Shown one piece after another: positions 58,308 through 64,000 of a stretch of DNA of 64,000 bases. Source of the stretch: Streptomyces sp. NBC_00285 (GTDB taxonomy: Bacteria; Actinomycetota; Actinomycetes; Streptomycetales; Streptomycetaceae); NCBI RefSeq assembly GCF_036174265.1, contig NZ_CP108055.1, positions 6,014,001 through 6,078,000 on the forward strand, read 5' to 3'. The notes below the pieces were generated by a model. It was not told where the DNA came from, did not search any database, and saw nothing but the letters and a program-made list of their open reading frames with translations. The translations under genes and the position numbers were made by a program. Each line of letters begins with the position of its first letter. Position 1 is the first letter of the stretch.

Positions 58308-59503
58308 GAGAGCCCTCCGGTGTACGCGGCCCGCCAGCGCCCGTTGACGAGCACGGTCGGCGCCGGGTTGACAGGGGGCTGCTGCACCTTCAGGTCCAGC
58401 TTCCGGGCGTCGTTGCGGCCCAGCACGAGTGTGGCGGTGTAGGTCGTCTTCTGCGGGTAGAGCAGGTTCACGTTGATCTTGTGCACGGCGGAGCGGACCA
58501 TCCACAGGCCGAGGTTGCTCTCCCCGACCGCGTCGCCCTGGACGTCGACCACGGAGCCGGGCCGCAGGCGTGGGTCGCCGTTGGTGACGGCTCGGGCCTC
58601 GACCCACAGCCAGTCCGACTCGGCGGCCAGTAGTCGGCTCGCCTGGTTGTAGGACGCGGCCGGCCGGTCGGCGTACTGCCGGTCCAGGACGGCGGCCACC
58701 TGCTGGCCGTGCAGCGTCGTCCGGGTCTGGGAGTAGGAGGCCGGCGTGAGGACGCTAGAGGTGCGGTTGTAGGCCACTGCCCGGTACCGGGCGCGGACAC
58801 CGCCTGCGGGGTCTGTGTCGCCGAGGATGGCGGAGAACTCGCGCAGGGTGTCGATGGCTCCCGGGGCCTTGGTCATGCGAACCAACGGCACGCTTCGGTC
58901 GGAGGCCGGCATGACCGTCTCGCGGTTGACGAACCACAGCACGGTGCCGTCCACGTAGACGCGGTAGCCGATCTGGTCTGCCACGTCGCACAGGAACTGC
59001 CAGTCGCTCATCGACTGCATCTGCTGGGCGAAGATGACGGAGGAGCCGTCCACGCGGGGCTGGAGGCTGTACTCGGCGGCCACCGTGCGGGCGATGGCGC
59101 TCGCGCTGGTGTCGCGCCACGTCCGGTTGCGCCGGGTCTGCGTCAGCATGGACGTGCCGGTGAGGGTGTAGACCACCGGAATTTGCACGGCGTGTCCGAA
59201 GCGGGGGTCGGTCTCGCTGGCCAGGACGCGGGAGGAGGCGACGTAGCCGTACCAATCTGCGCTGTCGTCCGACCACCAGCCGAACCGCAGGCGGACGGGG
59301 GTGTTCTCCGCCCACACTGACCCTGCCGGTGTGCGCCACTGCTGCGAGGGCATCGCCGGGTTGTAGGTGTGCATCACCGTCAGCTCCGCCACCTGGTGCG
59401 CGTTCTCGGCCTGGTACAGCTCGAAGCTCGACACCCACGCCCCGCGCTCCAGGGTCGGCTCCGCCGCCGTCAGGTGGGGACGGTAGGTGTTACGCCACGC
59501 CAC
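58304..59503 (-). CDS. gpD/gp27-like baseplate hub protein
   Basis: A 399-residue late-control-D-like protein. GYVASSRVLASETDPRFGHA, SASAIARTVAAEYSLQPRVD and SMSDWQFLCDVADQIGYRVY are the usual hub blocks where gp27-type domains bind the spike; LKVQQPPVNPAPTVLVNGRW ends it. It connects tube and spike. GTG at 59503 overlaps the LysM gene by 14 bp; a binding site is weak. Confidence 0.82.
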   Translation of the reverse strand: MAWRNTYRPHLTAAEPTLERGAWVSSFELYQAENAHQVAELTVMHTYNPAMPSQQWRTPAGSVWAENTPVRLRFGWWSDDSADWYGYVASSRVLASETDPRFGHAVQIPVVYTLTGTSMLTQTRRNRTWRDTSASAIARTVAAEYSLQPRVDGSSVIFAQQMQSMSDWQFLCDVADQIGYRVYVDGTVLWFVNRETVMPASDRSVPLVRMTKAPGAIDTLREFSAILGDTDPAGGVRARYRAVAYNRTSSVLTPASYSQTRTTLHGQQVAAVLDRQYADRPAASYNQASRLLAAESDWLWVEARAVTNGDPRLRPGSVVDVQGDAVGESNLGLWMVRSAVHKINVNLLYPQKTTYTATLVLGRNDARKLDLKVQQPPVNPAPTVLVNGRWRAAYTGGLS

Positions 59504-59774
59504 GGGGCACCATGATCTGAAGGCCGGCCGGCGGCTGCGTCCAGTCCAGAACCCGGGGGTTGGCCTCGGCGTACATCCACCAGGACGTCTCGCTGCCGTA
59601 GTACTGCGCCGCCACCGCATCGACCCGCTCGGCCGCGCGCCACCGGTAGTCGGACACGCGCAGGGACTGGTCAGCCGGCGGGCGTTGCAGGACCGCGAGT
59701 TGGAGCTGGCCGTTGCGGTCGGGCACGAGCGCCGTTGAGTTGCGCTGGTAGCGCGAGGTTCGGGAAATGGCCAC
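59490..59774 (-). CDS. LysM-like baseplate protein
   Basis: A 94-residue protein with a C-terminal LysM-like domain (DAVAAQYYGSETSWWMYAEA, NPRVLDWTQPPAGLQIMVP). Such LysM proteins sit at the hub of P2-like and contractile-injection baseplates next to the gpD-like protein. GTG at 59774 with AAGGAG upstream, 10 bp after the tube-initiator stop. Confidence 0.85.
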   Translation of the reverse strand: MAISRTSRYQRNSTALVPDRNGQLQLAVLQRPPADQSLRVSDYRWRAAERVDAVAAQYYGSETSWWMYAEANPRVLDWTQPPAGLQIMVPRGVA

Positions 59775-59784
59775 TGCTCTCTCC

Positions 59785-60504
59785 TTACACCCACCCGTAC
59801 GACGACATGAGCGTCATGCTGATATCGACAGCGCACCGCACTGGCGTCATACGCTGCGAAAAATGCGTGTAGGTAATCCCGATGTTGTTGACGTACCCGA
59901 AGTACTCCATACGGGAAAGGCCCGGCAGTTTGTCTTTGAAGGAGTGTCGGGCTTGCCCGAATCGACACCACACCGGGCTCATCTGCATGATGCCGATGAC
60001 GCTCCCGGAGGTCGCCGCGTCCTCCCCGTCCGTGGCCTGTGCCTCCTGGGAGGTGTTGATTCCGACCAGGTTGTACAGCACGTGGATATCGGCCATCACG
60101 CCGTACGTGCCCTCGATCGTGCCGAATTTGGTCGGGTCCGACATCTCGTAGGTTCGATCGAAGAGCAAGGCGAAGGAAAGCGTGCCGCCGGCCGCGACCA
60201 GAGGAACGCCGGTGTCCAGGTCAGAGCGTGTGTACGGGGGCATGACCTGGTTCGCCGCATCGGTGCTGTGGTTCACGCTGACCGTGGACGGGTTGTACAG
60301 GAAGTTCAGCATGTAGAAGCGGTTCTCTTTGGCCGTGTTGGTCTTCGGGAACGCGGTCACCATGTAGCCGCGTTGGAGCCCGAAGTTGGAGCCGGCCTCC
60401 CCGGGGAGATACGAGGGGATGCTTTGAATTCGGGGGTCGAAGTTGTTCTCCCAGATTCCCTTGCCCGGGAGATTAACCGCCCCTTCGGACTTCTTGTCCG
60501 CCAT
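59785..60504 (-). CDS. Baseplate/tube-initiator protein (CIS-tube-like)
   Basis: A 239-residue protein. RFYMLNFLYNPSTVSVNHST and GVPLVAAGGTLSFALLFDRT are blocks seen in CIS-tube/tail-tube-initiator proteins that join the tube to the hub, followed by RMEYFGYVNNIGITYTHFSQ. It precedes LysM and hub genes, the standard order. The ATG at 60504 has GGAGG six bases upstream; a GTG three bases earlier is less likely. Confidence 0.72.
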   Translation of the reverse strand: MADKKSEGAVNLPGKGIWENNFDPRIQSIPSYLPGEAGSNFGLQRGYMVTAFPKTNTAKENRFYMLNFLYNPSTVSVNHSTDAANQVMPPYTRSDLDTGVPLVAAGGTLSFALLFDRTYEMSDPTKFGTIEGTYGVMADIHVLYNLVGINTSQEAQATDGEDAATSGSVIGIMQMSPVWCRFGQARHSFKDKLPGLSRMEYFGYVNNIGITYTHFSQRMTPVRCAVDISMTLMSSYGWV

Positions 60505-63476
60505 CACCAGCCTCCCATCAGGGACTTGATCCGGTCGTCGGCTGCCACATAGCTGACGAAGGACGACGCGGCGGACTTGGCGCCCTCGGCAGTGGCGGAG
60601 GGCATTTGCACCACGACGGAACCAGCGCCGAAGGAGAGAGTCACCGAGCCCGTACCGCCGGCGGAGTTCGAGCCCTGGCCGGGGCTGGGGTTGAGGCCCT
60701 GGTTGAGCAGGGCCTGGCGGACGGTATGAGCCGCGTTGGCCTCCAACACCATTTCGCCGCCGTGCAGTTTGGCGTCCACGCCCTCACCGCGCTGCCCGGG
60801 GACTTCCCAGGCGCCGTCCTTGTACCAGTGAGGATTCTTGGAGTTCCAGAAGGACCACGCCTTGCTGGGAGTCCCGTAGCGGCCCTTGATGTACTTCAGG
60901 CCCCAAGAGATCTGCTTGGACGGAGAGTTGCGCCAGGCCGAGGTGGCAGTCTCCTTGTGGATGTTCGACATGGCCTGCGGGATTCCGTAGGCGTCGGAGT
61001 TCGGGTTATCGGCCCAGTGCCGCCAACCGGACTCACCCATCCACAGCTTGTACAGGGAGTCCCACTGGCCGCCGGTCCACCCGTACTCTGCGGCCATCTT
61101 CTTGCCCAGCTTCACGTTCGCCTGGACGTTGTGCGGCGCGTCCTGCCCCGCGTTGCCTCCCGAGCCGGTGTCGGTGTCGGCCTCCTCGTTCTGCGACGCG
61201 CTGGGGGTACGGCTGACGCTCTGGGCACTGCCTCCACCGCCGCCGGAAAGCGCAGCGGCGAGGGCGTCAACCTCCTCGACCGACCCGTACGCTCCGGAGA
61301 CGTTGAGCCCGCCCCCGCCCCCGCTGCCACTCTGGCTGGCTGTGGGGTCGTTCTGCTCACCCGAGAGGGTCGCCGTGGCCGCCATCCCGCCGGACATGAC
61401 CCGCCGAGCCCGCTTGAACTTGCTGTACATCGGGCCTTCGACGACGCCCTTGCCGGGATTCGCGGCCTCGATGACCCGACCGTTTCCGGCGTAAAGGCCC
61501 ACGTGTGAGAGGTCTTTGTAGAACACCAGGTCGCCGGGCCGGACTTCGTCGATCGGGACCTCGACGCCCTTTTTGATCTGGTCGTAGGTGACGCGGGGCA
61601 GACCCACGCCGGCCTTCGCGAAGGCGGCCTGCATCAGGCTGGAGCAGTCCCACGCATTCGGTCCTTCGGCGCCCAGGACGTAGCGGTCACCGACTTGCGC
61701 GCGGGCGAAGTTGATAGCGCCAGCGACGCCGCCGCCAGTGACGCCGGCCTTGTCGGACTTCTTGGACCCGGACCCGCCCTGCTTGGACTCGGGGGTCCCG
61801 GAGTCGCCGCCGAACAGACCTGAGATGCCCTTCCATGCGGATTTGGCCCAGGACGACTGGTCGGTTCCCTCGCCCGAGTCGCCGAAGAAGACGTTGGGTC
61901 CTGAATTCCAGCCGCTCTGGAAACCGGATACCCCGCCCTTCCCGGCGTCCTTGAGGCGAGAGATGGTGCCTCCGACGGGCCCGCCGGCCTTGTAGGCGCC
62001 GGTGAGGCCGCCGAACCAGTCGGCGAACGGGCCGAGCGCCTTCTGGAGGATCGTCTTGATGTCCGCGAGGGTGTCGGCGCTCGCGCGGGCCGCGTCGAGG
62101 AAGGACGCGCTTGCAGGCAGGTGGCCTTCGCGGGTGAGGCCCTGGAGGTAGCGCTGTGAGTCCTGGTAGCTGCCGCCGACGCTCGGGGCGTAGTCCTTGA
62201 TCTTCTCTCGCGCCGTGTCGCCCGAGTCACCGCGCTTGCCGGCGTCTTCGATGAGCTGAAGTGCCTTTTCCGAGGAGAGCCCCTTGAGCCCCTGCTTCTC
62301 CGGGTTCACGAGATTCCGCAGGAGTTCCGTCTGGTTGCGCATTGCTTCCAGGGACTGGCCCGAAAGCCCAGCAGCCCGGCCGTAGTTCGACAGGGACATC
62401 GACAGCGAGCCGCCCTGCATGAGCTGGTCATGGAGCTGCTTCGACGACAGGCTGCTGAAGTCTCCGCCGTTCACCCGCTGCGCCAGACTGAGGGCGATGG
62501 CCGCCGAGGAATTCTGCTTGCCACCCGCGAGCCGCGTCGGGGTGAGGCCGAACATCTGGCTGGCGTAAAACGCCTGCCCGGTGCCGAGTTCGTTCTGGAG
62601 CTGAGCCCCGCCCTGCACGCCGAGCCCGGGGGTTATGTAGGCGGCCGAAGAAGCGCGGCTGAGCTGCCTTTGGACCTGAGACGAAGCACTCTGGAGCGTG
62701 ATGTCGGTCGCGCCGCTGTAGAGATCCTCGTTGGAGGTGGCCCACATCATGGCGCCGCTGGACTTCAGATTGCGCCCCATGGACCGTGCCCGCGTGCCGG
62801 CGCTGCCGCTCCAGTCCGGCGCGGCCAGGTTCATCCGGCGCTCGTACTGCCCGAGCTGCTCTTCGAACCCTCCGCTGTAGTACGACCGCGCGGCCCCGAC
62901 CACGGCGCCGGTGACCTGACCCGCGAACGCGAGGCGGTTCATCGTGGTCTGCGTCGCCGACTGCTGGCGCAGACGCCGCATGTCCGCGTTCATGCGCGCC
63001 ATCGACCCGGAGAAGTTGTTCTCGCGGAGATCCCAGTCCCGGTCGATGCTGTCGGTGCGCGTCCGGTAGAGCGTCGACCCCTCCCGCAGACGCTGACGGG
63101 CTTCGTTCTCCTGGGCGAGCGTCGAGCGAGGGTTGTTGATGATGCCCATCTGGGTGCGCCGGTACTGCGCCCAGCGGATCTGCTGTTGCTGGACTTCGTC
63201 TTGCATCCGCTGGCGGGCGACGTTGTGCGCGGCCTGGGCCTGGAGGCTCTGCTGCTGGAGATTCCCTAGCTGGTGATCCTGGCGCGTCTGCCCGCCCATG
63301 GGGCCGTAGGCCCCCATGCCCATTGTGCCGAGGCCGGCCTGGCTGGCGAACCGATTGGTAAAGGTGGTGAACGCCCTTGTGAGGGCGTCGATTTGGCTCC
63401 CGAGGTTGTTTGTGCCGAAGAGCCGGCCGGCGCCGGGGTTGGGGGGCGGATTGGGCGGCGGGGGTGGTGTAGCCAC
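60504..63476 (-). CDS. Tape measure protein with NlpC/P60 and lytic transglycosylase domains
   Basis: A 990-residue protein that sets tail length and may cut cell wall on injection. The first ~500 residues are helical, Ala/Gln-rich (QQQSLQAQAAHNVARQRMQD). An NlpC/P60 domain follows (Cys in GPNAWDCSSLM, His in KDLSHVGLYAGN), then a transglycosylase SLT domain (LWMGESGWRHWADNPNSDAY, GLKYIKGRYGTPSKAWSFW), and a small helical C-terminus. The GTG at 63476 starts right after the chaperone-extension stop with AAAGGAGG 10 bases upstream. Two wall hydrolases in one tape measure suit a thick Gram-positive wall. Confidence 0.93.
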   Translation of the reverse strand: MATPPPPPNPPPNPGAGRLFGTNNLGSQIDALTRAFTTFTNRFASQAGLGTMGMGAYGPMGGQTRQDHQLGNLQQQSLQAQAAHNVARQRMQDEVQQQQIRWAQYRRTQMGIINNPRSTLAQENEARQRLREGSTLYRTRTDSIDRDWDLRENNFSGSMARMNADMRRLRQQSATQTTMNRLAFAGQVTGAVVGAARSYYSGGFEEQLGQYERRMNLAAPDWSGSAGTRARSMGRNLKSSGAMMWATSNEDLYSGATDITLQSASSQVQRQLSRASSAAYITPGLGVQGGAQLQNELGTGQAFYASQMFGLTPTRLAGGKQNSSAAIALSLAQRVNGGDFSSLSSKQLHDQLMQGGSLSMSLSNYGRAAGLSGQSLEAMRNQTELLRNLVNPEKQGLKGLSSEKALQLIEDAGKRGDSGDTAREKIKDYAPSVGGSYQDSQRYLQGLTREGHLPASASFLDAARASADTLADIKTILQKALGPFADWFGGLTGAYKAGGPVGGTISRLKDAGKGGVSGFQSGWNSGPNVFFGDSGEGTDQSSWAKSAWKGISGLFGGDSGTPESKQGGSGSKKSDKAGVTGGGVAGAINFARAQVGDRYVLGAEGPNAWDCSSLMQAAFAKAGVGLPRVTYDQIKKGVEVPIDEVRPGDLVFYKDLSHVGLYAGNGRVIEAANPGKGVVEGPMYSKFKRARRVMSGGMAATATLSGEQNDPTASQSGSGGGGGLNVSGAYGSVEEVDALAAALSGGGGGSAQSVSRTPSASQNEEADTDTGSGGNAGQDAPHNVQANVKLGKKMAAEYGWTGGQWDSLYKLWMGESGWRHWADNPNSDAYGIPQAMSNIHKETATSAWRNSPSKQISWGLKYIKGRYGTPSKAWSFWNSKNPHWYKDGAWEVPGQRGEGVDAKLHGGEMVLEANAAHTVRQALLNQGLNPSPGQGSNSAGGTGSVTLSFGAGSVVVQMPSATAEGAKSAASSFVSYVAADDRIKSLMGGW

Positions 63477-63632
63477 TTACGCCCTCCTTTCAATTTCCCA
63501 GGCAGCGCGGCGAATCCAGTGGCGCCGTTCTCGGATGGCGAGGTTCTTCAGCTCGGACAGACCCCAGTGGGGGTGGACTTGTGCGAGGACTTCGATTTCG
63601 CTGAACGCGCGGCGGTAGTCACATTCCGCGAA
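63477..63632 (-). CDS. Frameshift extension of the tail assembly chaperone
   Basis: In the +1 frame relative to the chaperone gene, 51 codons run from the TTC at 63632 to TAA at 63477: FAECDYRRAFSEIEVLAQ, then HPHWGLSELKNLAIRERRHW, IRRAAWEIERRA. The frame has no start codon before it and is closed by TAA shortly upstream. The overlap holds TTT-C (63633-63630), where a Phe-tRNA can slip from TTT to TTC. This matches the G/GT arrangement of long-tailed phages, although most use -1 slippage. Confidence 0.65.
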   Translation of the reverse strand, partial: FAECDYRRAFSEIEVLAQVHPHWGLSELKNLAIRERRHWIRRAAWEIERRA

Positions 63633-64000
63633 ACAGCATGGCCAGGTCGATTGGCAGCTTTACCTCCTCGCCGCACGTCTCGTGCGTGAAGGTGAATGCG
63701 TTGTACCGAGGGCCCGGCTGGGTGTCGGTGAGGTATTTCAGGATGGTCTGCCGGTCGCCCATCCACATGTGCGTGGCGGGCGGGCGCTTGATTACCGTCC
63801 CGTCGCCCTGGCGGACGCGCAGGACGCAGCGGTTGAGGATTTCTGAGTCCTGCTTGGCGCGGTTTCCGTCCTTGATGGCGAAGACGGCGGTCTGGTCCTC
63901 GCCGGTGGGCAGCCGGACGAATGCCATGGCGCCGTGGCGCAGAGGGACTTCGAATTCCGTCTGCTCCGGGTCGGCGAGGTGTGTGAAGGGAATTGCGCCG
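63619..64000 (-). CDS. Tail assembly chaperone/baseplate-type protein (5' end outside window)
   Basis: The open frame continues to the window edge, so its start is not seen; an internal ATG at 63927 is not necessarily the start. Visible residues include PFTHLADPEQTEFEVPLRHG, VFAIKDGNRAKQDSEILNR, GDRQTILKYLTDTQPGPRYN and THETCGEEVKLPIDLAMLFR, like the gp26/chaperone-type proteins coded before the tape measure. Stops at 63619 just past the slippery site that feeds the longer product. Confidence 0.65.
   Translation of the reverse strand, partial: GAIPFTHLADPEQTEFEVPLRHGAMAFVRLPTGEDQTAVFAIKDGNRAKQDSEILNRCVLRVRQGDGTVIKRPPATHMWMGDRQTILKYLTDTQPGPRYNAFTFTHETCGEEVKLPIDLAMLFRGM

Noticed and set aside
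48808..63476. An extracellular or cytoplasmic contractile injection system instead of a phage
   Set aside because: The same leftward block is joined to phage replication, recombination, lysis and antirepressor genes and starts at an att junction; no AAA+ ATPase of the eCIS type is seen.
1..64000. CRISPR arrays, insertion sequences, rRNA or tRNA genes
   Set aside because: No regularly spaced repeats, transposase motifs or clover-leaf sequences were recognised while reading; a tRNA scan was not possible by eye, so a missed tRNA cannot be excluded.

Overview
The window is high-GC actinobacterial DNA, almost certainly from a Streptomyces. Evidence is the dense coding with GTG/TTG starts, a TipA regulator with its typical promoter and internal start, and the core gene order ppa / dac / DUF2342 protease / tilS / hpt / ftsH / folE followed by the folate genes. 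Bases 1 to about 15,460 are ordinary chromosome. From about 15,462 to the right edge the DNA is the left ~48.5 kb of a large integrated phage, whose right end lies outside the window.

Host part: glutamate decarboxylase (cut by the left edge), tipA, a YbjQ-family protein, a DedA membrane protein, a ThrE-type exporter, pyrophosphatase ppa, a D-Ala-D-Ala carboxypeptidase, a DUF2342 zincin, tilS, hpt, ftsH, folE, then a leftward folB-folK-DUF3180 operon. The gene upstream of folB, an NTF2/SnoaL-like protein, keeps only its 3' half, and phage sequence starts exactly where the gene breaks. This junction is taken as attL. folP, normally further upstream, would lie on the far side of the prophage. 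folB, folK and the DUF3180 gene may therefore now be read from a phage promoter.

Phage, left edge (15.4-19.4 kb): a leftward gene crosses attL behind two tandem palindromes. A small rightward group follows: a membrane-anchored peptide, unknown proteins, a DUF6884-like protein bracketed by hairpins, and a winged-helix protein. This looks like the part expressed in the lysogen.

From 19.4 kb to the edge all genes point left, mostly with ATGA, GTGA or TGATG overlaps. 19.4-23.4 kb has a DpdA-like transglycosylase (7-deazaguanine DNA modification), HNH and zinc-ribbon proteins. 23.4-31.1 kb has lysis and cell-wall genes (secreted transglycosylase, amidase, holin-like proteins, an FN3 repeat protein) and a run of small low-complexity proteins of unknown function. 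31.2-47.4 kb is regulation, recombination and replication: SpoVS-like, RuvC-like, Cas4/RecB-like nuclease, WhiB-like, RecA, family A DNA polymerase, a DNA-binding protein, SNF2 helicase, primase, DnaB, antirepressor, helicase loader and a winged-helix protein. This operon starts at 46.75 kb behind a cluster of strong palindromes. 47.5-64 kb holds an AT-hook-like protein and a tail module in contractile-tail order: tail assembly chaperone with a probable +1 frameshift, tape measure with NlpC/P60 and transglycosylase domains, hub, LysM, gpD/gp27-like, gp5/VgrG-like, gp25 fused to a poly-gamma-glutamate hydrolase, baseplate J, gpI-like and fibre proteins. Sheath, tube, head, terminase and integrase genes are not in the window.
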